A stretch of DNA of 64,000 nucleotides from Paenibacillus sp. CAA11 (lineage in GTDB: Bacteria > Bacillota > Bacilli > Paenibacillales > Paenibacillaceae): the NCBI RefSeq assembly GCF_003060825.1, contig NZ_CP028922.1, positions 4,433,001 to 4,497,000 of the forward strand, written 5' to 3'. The position numbers and the translations under genes are program-made. How positions within the stretch are numbered: the stretch's first letter is position 1; the number at the start of each line of letters is the position of its first letter. Under the pieces are notes generated by a model. The model searched no databases, was not told where the DNA came from, and worked only from the letters and a program-made list of their open reading frames with translations. Shown here piece after piece: positions 15,623 through 24,309 of the stretch.

Positions 15623-17605
15623 TTAACGCTCCAAATAGCGGTTGAACCATCCTGCAATCCGGTTCAGGCGCTCGACTCTTAAGACAGGCCGCCCGGTACG
15701 GGACAGGTTGTGATTCGATCCAGGGAAGCGGACCAGCTGGGTCTCGCGTCCAAGCCGCTTAAGCGCTGTGTACATTTGCTCGCCCTGCTCAATGGGACAG
15801 CGCAGATCCTGCTCGCCATGCAGAATGAGCAGCGGGGTCTGTACGTTATGCACATAAGCGATCGGAGAGTGCTTCCATAGACGCTGTGTATGCTCCCACG
15901 GATTGCCGTCAATCTCCATCTCGGTAAAGAAGTAACCGATATCACTGACCCCGTAGAACGAGAGCCAGTTAGAGATCGAACGCTGTGTAACAGCCGCCTT
16001 AAAGCGATTCGTATGGCCGACGATCCAGTTGGTCATAAATCCGCCGTAGCTGCCGCCGGTCACAACCCAGCGATCATTGTCGATATAATCGAACCGGGCG
16101 GCCGCTTCGTCCACGGCTTCCATCAAATCTTGATAGTCGCGTCCGCCGTAGTCGCCGCGGCAGGCGTCCACGAACAGCTGGCCGTAACCATGGCTGCCGC
16201 GGGGATTCGTATAGACCACAGCATAGCCCTGTGCAGCGAGCAGCTGGAACTCATGCATAAAGGTGTTGCCGTACATGGCATGCGGCCCGCCGTGAATCTC
16301 AAGCACGGCTGGGTATTTCTTGCCTGGCTCCTGCCCTACCGGAGGCAGAATCCAGCCTTGAATCTTCTCACCGTCCGAAGCCTTGAACCAGAACTCCTCC
16401 GGCTCGCTGATCTCCAGCTCCTCTAGCAGCTCCAGATTACAGTAAGTCAGGCGGGACTCCTTGCCATCTGCCAGGCTGAACCGGTACACATCGCCCGGCT
16501 GAGAAGCATCAGCAGACGCATAAACGAAGCTGCCGTTTGTTTGATCCATAGCGAAACCATAAATTTCACGCGATCCATGCGTCAGCACTTCATATTCTCC
16601 GCTGCCATCCAGGGAGAAGCGGTAAATCTGAACACTGCCTTTCGCTGAAACCAAGGTATATACAGAGGAACCGTCTTTGCTAAATACCGGCTTATAGAAG
16701 CCGCCTGAACGCATATCGCTGATCGCCACAGCCTCAATGATCAGATCGAGCTTCGCTGTAAGGCATTTCACACTGCCTCCACAGGCGGGAATGCTGTATA
16801 GCCTAGTCAGTGTAGCGTTGCTGTAAGAGTGATCGCTTGCCAAGAAAATGATCTGCTGTCCATCCGGAGAGAACACCGGAGATGCAATGTCCAGATCAGA
16901 GGCCGTAAGCCTGCGGCTCTCTCCGCCTTCCCGAGGAACGAGGAACAGGTCATTGGTCATGATGAGATCCGGGTCTGCCGCTTCATCTTCGGGGCGATTA
17001 GCCACATACAGCAGCTCACGGCCATCTGGCGACCAGGTGAAGGAATAGACATCGAAGTCACCCTCAGTCACCTGCACGACTTTTCCTCCAGAGAGCTGAA
17101 CCGTAAACAGATGAGAGCGTCTTCCATCCCATTCCCCGCTGCCATCGGATTTCGGCTTGGTCCGGTTCGAGACAATCACCTTGTTGGCTTTGTCTTCCTT
17201 ATCATCTTCATCCGGGCCGCCTGTAGCCGCCTTATAGGCTAGACTTTTACCATCAGGTGACCAAGCAAAGTCCGAGACGCCATGCTCAGCAGAGGTGACT
17301 GGCACAGCTTCTCCACCATCTTGCGCTATGCTCCATACCTGCATCTTATCTTTATGCTTCCGCAGAAAGGCAAGCTTGGTGCCATCAGGGGACCAGGACG
17401 GGGCCGAATCCCGTTCGCCGGAAGTATACGGGCGGTCTTCCCCTGACGAATCCAATAGTCGAAGGCTCGACACATAACCTGTACGGTCTTCATTTACTTT
17501 TTTTACGACATATGCCACCGAACCGTTAGCCGGGCTGACATCAAGTCCGGTTACCCATGTAAATTGGTATAAATCCTCTGCGGTAATGCGCCGTCTCTTT
17601 CCCAT
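15623..17605 (-). CDS. S9 family prolyl oligopeptidase-type peptidase
   Basis: A 660-residue serine peptidase, probably cytoplasmic (no signal peptide), that cleaves short peptides, possibly acyl-peptides. Start at ATG 17605 (MGKRRRITAEDLYQ) because GAGAGGAAG lies about 8 bases upstream; the frame is open a little further upstream without a better site. Residues ~1-390 form a TolB/WD40-like propeller with repeated WSPDGTKLAFLR, WSPDGKSLAY and FSPDGQQIIFL blades. The C-terminal alpha/beta hydrolase holds the nucleophile in GGSYGGFM (S519), the Asp in HGEQDLRCP and the His in FPGSNHNLSRTG. This is the YuxL/acylaminoacyl-peptidase type. No operon partner. Confidence 0.9.
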   Translation of the reverse strand: MGKRRRITAEDLYQFTWVTGLDVSPANGSVAYVVKKVNEDRTGYVSSLRLLDSSGEDRPYTSGERDSAPSWSPDGTKLAFLRKHKDKMQVWSIAQDGGEAVPVTSAEHGVSDFAWSPDGKSLAYKAATGGPDEDDKEDKANKVIVSNRTKPKSDGSGEWDGRRSHLFTVQLSGGKVVQVTEGDFDVYSFTWSPDGRELLYVANRPEDEAADPDLIMTNDLFLVPREGGESRRLTASDLDIASPVFSPDGQQIIFLASDHSYSNATLTRLYSIPACGGSVKCLTAKLDLIIEAVAISDMRSGGFYKPVFSKDGSSVYTLVSAKGSVQIYRFSLDGSGEYEVLTHGSREIYGFAMDQTNGSFVYASADASQPGDVYRFSLADGKESRLTYCNLELLEELEISEPEEFWFKASDGEKIQGWILPPVGQEPGKKYPAVLEIHGGPHAMYGNTFMHEFQLLAAQGYAVVYTNPRGSHGYGQLFVDACRGDYGGRDYQDLMEAVDEAAARFDYIDNDRWVVTGGSYGGFMTNWIVGHTNRFKAAVTQRSISNWLSFYGVSDIGYFFTEMEIDGNPWEHTQRLWKHSPIAYVHNVQTPLLILHGEQDLRCPIEQGEQMYTALKRLGRETQLVRFPGSNHNLSRTGRPVLRVERLNRIAGWFNRYLER

Positions 17606-17777
17606 GATCACGCTTCCTCTCTGTCTATAATCCATAGGGCTATCCTGTTTCGCTTTAATCAAGTACTGGGCGAAATCTTAACAACTATCTTAAGTCCACC
17701 CCTGGTGAACGTCAAGAAGTGAGGCAACTATGCCCACTAGGTTAGCATAACCGAAAATTAGACTTGACCGAAGAGGC

Positions 17778-19508
17778 TTAACTCCTAGCTTGTTGTGAAG
17801 AAGGGGTAAAAGAGGTGAAACCGTAGCGCCAAATCACCGCATTCGCTACTACCAGCAGTACGATATAACCATAAACCCCGTAGCTAATCAGAGTTGCCGC
17901 ATAATGAACGCCTGCAAATGCCGCCAAAATAATCATTAGCCCAATCATCTTTACCGTCTCCGAGGATTGAACGGTTTGGAACGGCTGCGTGAACGGAAGC
18001 TCCTTGCTCAGCATCAAGTGCGAGACATAGGTGTACATGAACAAAGCCAGCAGCACAGCGATCAAGTCTGGGATGATATGCACGCCGAACAGGATCGCAA
18101 AGACCACCGACTCAATCAGGAACAAAGGTACCAGCAGCCGGGCAAGGAACGCTTTAAGCGTTCCCTTATAGATCGAGCCCATATCTTTGAGAGGAATCGT
18201 CCGGAAGACCCATGCGCCCTTATAATTGCCAGAGTAGCGAAGCATCAGGACCACCGAAGGAACCAGCAGCGCACAGAAATATACGAACAGATACATTCGG
18301 CCTGATGTAATTCCGCTTAACCCATTCTCACTTCTGGCCGCAAACAGAAATATAAACGGAAATATAATGGAAAACCCGAGGGTCGGGTATACTTTCAGCT
18401 TAAACTCTCGCTCCCTGCTCATCATAGTGGAAGCAAACCCAAAGAACACGGACTCTTCATGGGTTGAGGTAATGAGGCGGGAGAGCCATGTCCAGAAGCG
18501 GCTGCGTCCCTTCCCTTGCTTGCCGGCCTGCTCGGACAGCTTGGATAAATTCCGCTCAAAAGCAGGCATGAGCTTGATATAGATCATAATGGCAGCCAGT
18601 GGAATGGCGAGGGCCAGAAGGGCCAACATCACATAGTATGTACCGAGTTCCCTGTGCAGCAGAACCTCGAACGGCGCTGCGAACCACACGGGAGGAAGCA
18701 GAAACTGCCACCATCTCGGCTCAAACTGAAAAGAGAAGTTGACCACATCAAACAATCGCACAACCAGCTGGTAACCGACGGTGATTCCAATCGTAAGCCC
18801 GATTTGGACATAGTTGATAATGTCCTTAAGCTTTTCTCCATCAAAAAACTTCAGAATGACAAAGTAGAGCAGGGCCGTGAGCACGACGATCAGCAGGTCC
18901 ATCAGTATAACCTCGGCCAGATAGATCAGGAAGAACCCAATTCCATGTCGTATCAGGCCGGCGACCAATGAAGGGATGGTGACCGCCCCCGTGATGAAGA
19001 ACATATAGATCAAAATATGCAGGGCTTTCGCCATATTGACTGTTCGCCGGTCTACCGGCTTAGAGAACAGAATATTCTTGTCCCGGATGTCCAGCAGCAC
19101 GGAAGAGAAATCGGACACGAGCGATGTTGAGATCATGAATATAATAATGCCGAATACGATGCTCATCTGGAACATGTAATTCTCCGGCATCAGCACAAAA
19201 GGAATCAGCACCAGCCCGATTAATGCGTACATCCACAGGGAGCGTAAAAAACGGTTCCCGTCCGCAGCCTGCTCCTCCATTCTCTCCGAAGGCGGCGCCG
19301 TATTCGCAGTCTTACCGCCAAGCAGGCTTCCTGTTTGCTTTTGCTTACTCTTACCGTAGCCTGAATTAGATGCAATGGTCGGCACCCGTCGACCGTCCAT
19401 GGTCAGCTTGACCTGCAGAATTCTGCGCATCACGGGATACTGGATGCCCATTCGCTCGAATAGTCCCCGGAACCGGTCCAGAAGCTTCAGCGTTTGGAAA
19501 TCCTTCAT
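17778..19508 (-). CDS. ABC-2 type transporter permease
   Basis: A 576-residue integral membrane protein, permease of the two-gene ABC unit with the ATPase that precedes it. After a ~90-residue hydrophilic N-terminus containing a Gly/Lys-rich stretch it has around a dozen hydrophobic helices, e.g. LIGLVLIPFVLMPENYMF, FLLPPVWFAAPFEVLL and VGYQLVVRLFDVV. The size and twin-bundle layout suit exporters with both halves in one chain. Substrate unknown; such pairs in Paenibacillus and Bacillus often move peptides or lipids. The ATG overlaps the ATPase stop by 4 bases. No clear terminator follows. Confidence 0.75.
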   Translation of the reverse strand: MKDFQTLKLLDRFRGLFERMGIQYPVMRRILQVKLTMDGRRVPTIASNSGYGKSKQKQTGSLLGGKTANTAPPSERMEEQAADGNRFLRSLWMYALIGLVLIPFVLMPENYMFQMSIVFGIIIFMISTSLVSDFSSVLLDIRDKNILFSKPVDRRTVNMAKALHILIYMFFITGAVTIPSLVAGLIRHGIGFFLIYLAEVILMDLLIVVLTALLYFVILKFFDGEKLKDIINYVQIGLTIGITVGYQLVVRLFDVVNFSFQFEPRWWQFLLPPVWFAAPFEVLLHRELGTYYVMLALLALAIPLAAIMIYIKLMPAFERNLSKLSEQAGKQGKGRSRFWTWLSRLITSTHEESVFFGFASTMMSREREFKLKVYPTLGFSIIFPFIFLFAARSENGLSGITSGRMYLFVYFCALLVPSVVLMLRYSGNYKGAWVFRTIPLKDMGSIYKGTLKAFLARLLVPLFLIESVVFAILFGVHIIPDLIAVLLALFMYTYVSHLMLSKELPFTQPFQTVQSSETVKMIGLMIILAAFAGVHYAATLISYGVYGYIVLLVVANAVIWRYGFTSFTPSSQQARS

Positions 19509-20296
19509 AGCCGCACCTCATTTACCACGGATACGAAGGCTTCTGCCATATCACGATGCTCATTGAACCCAGTGAGCTGATTAAAGATATCCTCCAGCGT
19601 TCCCTCGTGATTCTGCGCCTTCAGTTCGGCAAAGCTTCCATCGGCCACGATCCGTCCGCCATCAATCAGAATAATCCGGCTGCTGATCTTCTCAACCACA
19701 TCCATAATGTGCGAGGAGTAAAAGATCGTCTTCCCCTGCGCTGCCAGCAGGGCCAGAATCTCCTTAACCACCATAACACTGTTGGCATCCAGCCCGCTAA
19801 GCGGTTCATCGAGAAACAGAATATCCGGATTATGCAGCAGGCTGCTGATAATCATCACCTTCTGTCTCATTCCCTTGGAATAAGAAGAGATCCGGGAGCG
19901 GTATACGTCCTGCAGGCCAAGGATCCCCATCAGGTGACGTCCGCGCCGTTCGGCATCCTCCGAACGGAGCCCGTACAGCTCGCCAATAAAGGTCAAATAC
20001 TCCTCTGCCGTCAGCGTATCATAAATCTCCGCAATTTCCGGCACGTAACCGATCCGGCTCTTGTATTCCATACTGCCATCAGCAATATCGGTCCCCAAAA
20101 TCTTGACATCGCCCGTATAGCCCTCGACGAGACCAAGCATAATTTTGACCGTTGTGCTTTTACCCGCTCCGTTGGGTCCGATATAACCGATAATTTGCCC
20201 TTGATAAACATCCAAATCAATTCCATTTAGTACAAATTTCTCGCTGTATCTCATTCTTAAGTCTCGAATCGTAATGACAGGCTCGGTAGAATTCAT
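19505..20296 (-). CDS. ABC transporter ATP-binding protein
   Basis: A 263-residue ATPase. Walker A is GPNGAGKSTT, the signature is YSKGMRQKVMI (LSGGQ variant, common in ABC-2 exporters), Walker B is ILFLDEPLSGLD and the switch histidine is in YSSHIMDVVE. Together with the overlapping downstream permease it forms a two-component exporter. GGAG lies about 8-10 bases before the ATG. It is the first gene of the unit; 155 bases separate it from the upstream esterase gene. Substrate unknown. Confidence 0.88.
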   Translation of the reverse strand: MNSTEPVITIRDLRMRYSEKFVLNGIDLDVYQGQIIGYIGPNGAGKSTTVKIMLGLVEGYTGDVKILGTDIADGSMEYKSRIGYVPEIAEIYDTLTAEEYLTFIGELYGLRSEDAERRGRHLMGILGLQDVYRSRISSYSKGMRQKVMIISSLLHNPDILFLDEPLSGLDANSVMVVKEILALLAAQGKTIFYSSHIMDVVEKISSRIILIDGGRIVADGSFAELKAQNHEGTLEDIFNQLTGFNEHRDMAEAFVSVVNEVRL

Positions 20297-20452
20297 TCAT
20301 AGGCTCCTCTCTTATTCCCCTGGCTGGTGCAAGGAGGCATCTTCTTGGCACATCCCCATATATTACCGATTGTACCAGTTGCTAATTATACCATATGAAT
20401 CTAAGTCCATCCTACGTTATCTATCATCTAAGAGCCTCTCCCGAGGTAACTT

Positions 20453-21898
20453 TTAATGCTGTTTAAATCCAACCTCCGGATAGGCCGCAGCTGCTGCTTC
20501 GAGACCCCCGGTCTTTCCCTTTAAGTAGTTGTCAAAAAAGGCCAAGGTAAAAGCGTTAACGACCTGGTGCACATAGCGCGGATCTTCTCCCTTCAGCTTT
20601 AGCATAGGAGAGAATAAATGAAAGTCCGTATAGCTCATATGATCCGTATTCGGAATTAGCATGGAATATCCGCCTCCTGCGGTCGCAAGGGCGCGTCTGT
20701 GCTGCCCTTCCTCCCAGAACTCTTCATAGGAAGCGCGGCTTTTACCTGTAGTCTGAATGGCTTTGTCCAGATTCGCTTCAAAAATAGTTTTGTTCAGGCT
20801 CTTCTCCGCGTTCATCAGCAGGAATGGTTTGCCGATACCTCCAGCCGGAGCCGGCTTGCCGTACAATACGCCGTCCATGTCGACCGCCGCCTTGATTCGT
20901 GCGTCGTTCATCAGCATCTGTGCAGCAGCAGCACCTCCATAGGAGTGTCCGAACATCCCGATGCGGGTCATATCCATCCGGCCTTTGAACTGTGAAGCCT
21001 CCACTCCTGAATTCAGCCCAGTCAGTTGATCCAGCACAAAGCTCACATCTCCCGTCCAGAGCTTCATATGGTCGTCCAGCTTGTCAAATCCCGACAAGTT
21101 CTCAAAACGGATAATTGCCTCGCGCCCATCCGGGAAGACGGTAGCGGCAGCATCATAGGTGTGATCAATTGCTGCTACAATATAGCCATGGCTTGCAAGC
21201 TCCTCCAGCTCAAACGTGTTCTGGCTGCGGAAGCCTGTTAGCCCGTGGGAGAAGATGAGCAGCGGATACGGCTGATCTGTAACAGCCAGCTTAGCATCGA
21301 TCAGCGCATGTGTCTGTATCTGCCCCAAATGACTCAAGGCAAAGGACGGAAGCGACAGCGCCTTGTTGAGTCCTTCGGCAATGGCAGAAGCTTGGTCGGT
21401 GTACGCAGCTGTACCTTTGCCGGATGAGGCTTCAGCTGGATACCACAGCTGGACCATCAATTCCCGCTGATCCGACGGGTCCTCAGTATATTCTTCTTTA
21501 CGGCTCTGATCCACCCAATGATATACTGTAGTTCCAACCGCGTATTCTCCTGAAGGCTTCTTAAATGTAAACACGGGCATGAGGAGCGGGAGCACGATGG
21601 AGACCAGCAAATATACGGCCAGCAGCAGTGCCTTGCCGGTAATCCGCAGCACCCGATAGCGCTTCTCTACACTTTCCCGCGGCCTAATTGACGCTGCACG
21701 CTTCAGCAAGAACAGCGGTGAGAGATATGCCGGCACCATCTGCCAGCGCCAGCCTTCTCCTAGGCCCTGCACCAGTATAACCAGCAGGAACGTGGCCATC
21801 ACGGCCCATACCCATTTCACCTTTAGCTTTGGCTGAAACCACACAAAGGCAAGTCCGGCGCCAATGATGATCAGCAGAATGATTTCCCAAATTCTCAT
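20453..21898 (-). CDS. Membrane-anchored PAF-acetylhydrolase-like alpha/beta hydrolase
   Basis: A 481-residue esterase. Residues ~1-130 contain four or more hydrophobic segments (WEIILLIIIGAGLAFVWF; MATFLLVILVQGLGEGW; LLLAVYLLVSIVLPLLMPVF), so the enzyme is tethered to the membrane with the catalytic domain outside. That domain has LLIFSHGLTGFRSQNTF (oxyanion loop), the nucleophile in GMFGHSYGGAAAAQ, an Asp in AAVDMDGVLYG and a late His (NTDHMSYTDFH), matching platelet-activating-factor acetylhydrolase/dienelactone hydrolase-like families. The natural ester is unknown. It stands alone, divergent from the two-component genes. Confidence 0.78.
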   Translation of the reverse strand: MRIWEIILLIIIGAGLAFVWFQPKLKVKWVWAVMATFLLVILVQGLGEGWRWQMVPAYLSPLFLLKRAASIRPRESVEKRYRVLRITGKALLLAVYLLVSIVLPLLMPVFTFKKPSGEYAVGTTVYHWVDQSRKEEYTEDPSDQRELMVQLWYPAEASSGKGTAAYTDQASAIAEGLNKALSLPSFALSHLGQIQTHALIDAKLAVTDQPYPLLIFSHGLTGFRSQNTFELEELASHGYIVAAIDHTYDAAATVFPDGREAIIRFENLSGFDKLDDHMKLWTGDVSFVLDQLTGLNSGVEASQFKGRMDMTRIGMFGHSYGGAAAAQMLMNDARIKAAVDMDGVLYGKPAPAGGIGKPFLLMNAEKSLNKTIFEANLDKAIQTTGKSRASYEEFWEEGQHRRALATAGGGYSMLIPNTDHMSYTDFHLFSPMLKLKGEDPRYVHQVVNAFTLAFFDNYLKGKTGGLEAAAAAYPEVGFKQH

Positions 21899-21970
21899 CT
21901 ATAAATCTACCCCCTAAGTAAACTGCTTCCCTTATGTTACGAATGGAACCTGTAGGCAAGCTGTCCCACG

Positions 21971-21988
21971 CCTTACATTAACCTTACA
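21971..21988 (+). promoter_or_regulatory. Direct repeat CCTTACA-N4-CCTTACA, likely response-regulator site
   Basis: CCTTACA at 21971-21977 and 21982-21988, a period of 11 bases, about 70 bases before the response-regulator gene. OmpR/PhoP-type regulators bind such hexamer repeats on one DNA face, so autoregulation is plausible. Inference only. Confidence 0.45.
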
Positions 21989-22056
21989 ATGCAGGAATTC
22001 GCTGCACGGAAGAGAAGTCACAGAAGTAGAACCAGCGTTATAAAGGAGTGACATCC

Positions 22057-22776
22057 ATGTTCAAACACACCATACTGATCGCGGATGACGAGCCAGAAAT
22101 TGTCGAGCTGCTGCGCTTCTTCCTCGAACGGGAGAACTACCGGGTTCTTGAAGCACTGAACGGGCTGGAAGCCTGGGAAATCGTGCGGAGCCAGCAGGTG
22201 GATCTGGCCGTCGTTGACATTATGATGCCGCATATCGACGGCTTCCAGCTGATTCGGACCATACGCGGAATCAGCCGGATCCCGATCATTGTCTTATCCG
22301 CCAAGAACCAGGACACCGATAAAATAACCGGGTTGGGACTAGGGGCGGATGACTTTATCTCCAAGCCCTTCAGCCCTACTGAAGTCGTAGCGCGTATTCA
22401 AGCCCAATTGCGCAGGTCCTATGAATTTAATGAGGCTATGGGAAGTGAGGCTGGGACGCCGAAGGAGACCATTGTCGGTTATTTAAGACTGGACCATGAA
22501 GCATGCCTGCTATACAAGCATGGAATTCCCATCACGCTTAGCGCACTGGAGTACAAGCTGCTCAAGCTGTTTATGGATGCACCGGGCCGAGTCTTCACTA
22601 AGCATCAGCTGTTTGAAGCAGCTTGGGGTGATCCGTATCTGGATGATGACAACACCGTAATGGTACAGATCAGCCGCCTGCGGGATAAGATTGAAGACCA
22701 GCCCCGCACTCCCCAGCTCATCCTCACCATTAAAGGGCTCGGTTACAAATTTGCCCGCCAGGAAGATCTGGTATGA
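22057..22776 (+). CDS. OmpR/PhoB-family response regulator
   Basis: A 239-residue DNA-binding response regulator. Receiver domain (1-120) with the acidic pair D10-D11, phosphoacceptor D54 in VVDIMMPHIDG, a conserved Ser/Thr switch in VLSAKNQ and Lys in SKPFSPTEV. Winged-helix effector (~135-235) with LSALEYKLLKLFMDAPGRVF and the terminal ILTIKGLGYKF. ATG 22057 is chosen over GTG 22048 because the latter lies inside the AAAGGAG ribosome-binding site. The gene overlaps the kinase by 4 bases, so they are one two-component system. Signal unknown. Confidence 0.93.
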   Translation: MFKHTILIADDEPEIVELLRFFLERENYRVLEALNGLEAWEIVRSQQVDLAVVDIMMPHIDGFQLIRTIRGISRIPIIVLSAKNQDTDKITGLGLGADDFISKPFSPTEVVARIQAQLRRSYEFNEAMGSEAGTPKETIVGYLRLDHEACLLYKHGIPITLSALEYKLLKLFMDAPGRVFTKHQLFEAAWGDPYLDDDNTVMVQISRLRDKIEDQPRTPQLILTIKGLGYKFARQEDLV

Positions 22777-24185
22777 AGAGTACCGGCATCTATAAAGCTC
22801 TGGTCAGACACTATGTTATATTTTCCTTCATACTCGGCCTGGTCTTCACCCTGATTTACTTGCTGCTCTATTTGACGAGCAATGAGATCAAGACGAATGC
22901 CGTTGAGCATATTCAGGCCAGCTCACTTGTCCGGCCTGATTACCGTCAGATAGATGCTGCCGAGGTCAAAGCCTTCGGCGGATGGGTTGAGGTGCTGGAT
23001 GAGTCGCACCGGGTCGTATTCACCTCGGGGCATAAGCAGGACGGACCTAACCAATATACAGACCCAGAACTGTACGAGCTGTTTTATGACAATGCTTCAG
23101 CAACCGAGAGCAAAGGGACGTACCGTTCATTAGCTCCACTGCGGACAGAGGACGGTCGCAGCTATCTGCTGCTCGTCCAGATTCCCGGCGGCTATTTCGA
23201 GAAAAGCCCGCAGCTGGTCGCGGCGAATGAGCAGCAGGTCTCAAGGCTTACGTCCCTTAGCCTGCGCGGCCTGCTCCTGTTCCTCCTGATCTTTGCGCTG
23301 AACGTCTGGCTGTACAGCCGCTGGACCGCCAAGAAGATCACCCGGCCGCTCGCAGAAATCTCGACCGGCATTCGTGAGGTTGCGCAGCGGAAATATCGCA
23401 AACGTCTGCATTTCAAATCCTACGTTGAATTCGAGCAGATTCAGCAGTCCTTCAATGAAATGGCAGAGCGCCTAGAGGCCTCCGAGGCGGCGAGGAAGGA
23501 ATTGGAGCAGAGTCAGAAGCGGATGCTGCTGGATATCTCGCATGATCTGAAGACGCCGATTACTACGATTCAAGGCTATGCCGAAGCTCTCCAGCTTCAG
23601 CTGGTGGAGGATGAGCCTATGAGGGAACGATATATCCGGATGATTTATGACAAGTCACGGATCATCGCCCGGATGGTGAGTGCCTTCTTTGACTGGGCGA
23701 AGCTGGATAGCCCGGGCCTGACGCTGCGCAGCCAGCCCGGCGATATCGCTGAGTTCATGCGAGCCCTGGTGGCCGAATGGTATGAAGCCTTCGAGCAGAA
23801 GGGCTTAAGGCTCGATGTTAGCATCCCGGAGCAGAAGATCGAATTGCCCTTTGACCGAAACCTGCTGTACCGGGCGGTGGCCAATCTTCTGTCCAATGCC
23901 GTCCAATACAATTCCGCCGGAACCGAAGTCTCCGTCGGTCTCAGCAAAGAGCCGGACAGGCGCTGGGTCCGGCTGTGGGTCGCGGACCAGGGAAGCGGAA
24001 TTCCCGAAGAGCTGCAGGCTACGATCTTCGAGCCCTTCGTGCGGGGGGATCTATCCCGCCGAAGCGATGGCGGTACCGGCCTGGGGCTGTCCATAGCCAG
24101 GCATATTGCCGAAGAGCATGGCGGAGAGCTACGGCTTGACACGGGCAAGGGCTGGACCCGGTTTGAGATCCTGCTACCTGAATAA
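22773..24185 (+). CDS. Sensor histidine kinase (HAMP-HisKA-HATPase)
   Basis: A 470-residue membrane kinase partnered with the overlapping response regulator. TM1 is around residues 13-35 (VIFSFILGLVFTLIYLLLYL) and TM2 around 165-183 (GLLLFLLIFALNVWLYS), bracketing a ~130-residue extracellular sensor without an obvious named fold. HAMP follows (ITRPLAEISTGI), then the dimerisation helix with phospho-histidine H257 in LDISHDLKTPITT, and the ATPase with N-box NLLSNAVQYN, G1 DQGSGIP and G2 GTGLGLSI. Full length, no defects seen. The signal is unknown. Confidence 0.93.
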   Translation: MKSTGIYKALVRHYVIFSFILGLVFTLIYLLLYLTSNEIKTNAVEHIQASSLVRPDYRQIDAAEVKAFGGWVEVLDESHRVVFTSGHKQDGPNQYTDPELYELFYDNASATESKGTYRSLAPLRTEDGRSYLLLVQIPGGYFEKSPQLVAANEQQVSRLTSLSLRGLLLFLLIFALNVWLYSRWTAKKITRPLAEISTGIREVAQRKYRKRLHFKSYVEFEQIQQSFNEMAERLEASEAARKELEQSQKRMLLDISHDLKTPITTIQGYAEALQLQLVEDEPMRERYIRMIYDKSRIIARMVSAFFDWAKLDSPGLTLRSQPGDIAEFMRALVAEWYEAFEQKGLRLDVSIPEQKIELPFDRNLLYRAVANLLSNAVQYNSAGTEVSVGLSKEPDRRWVRLWVADQGSGIPEELQATIFEPFVRGDLSRRSDGGTGLGLSIARHIAEEHGGELRLDTGKGWTRFEILLPE

Positions 24186-24198
24186 TCCCCATCTAAAA

Positions 24199-24243
24199 AG
24201 CCCACCAGAAAGGCGGCTAAAAGCCGCAGCTTCCCGGTGGGCT
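24199..24243 (-). terminator. Terminator downstream of katA (minus strand)
   Basis: An outer 8-bp stem (24199-24206 with 24236-24243) contains an inner GCGGC/GCCGC hairpin (24213-24227). The minus-strand tail is TTTTT. The plus side lacks a T-run, so it mainly serves katA. Confidence 0.75.
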
Positions 24244-24256
24244 AAACGAAGTTACA

Positions 24257-24302
24257 AGAACGAACGGATCCGCTATGCATGCCAAGCGGATCCGTTCGTT
24301 CT
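24257..24302. terminator. Perfect 18-bp stem-loop between convergent kinase and katA genes
   Basis: 24257-24274 pairs with 24285-24302 without mismatch around a 10-base loop, just 8 bases from the katA stop. T-runs are weak on both sides. It may protect or end either convergent transcript. Confidence 0.6.
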
Positions 24303-24309
24303 ATCTATA

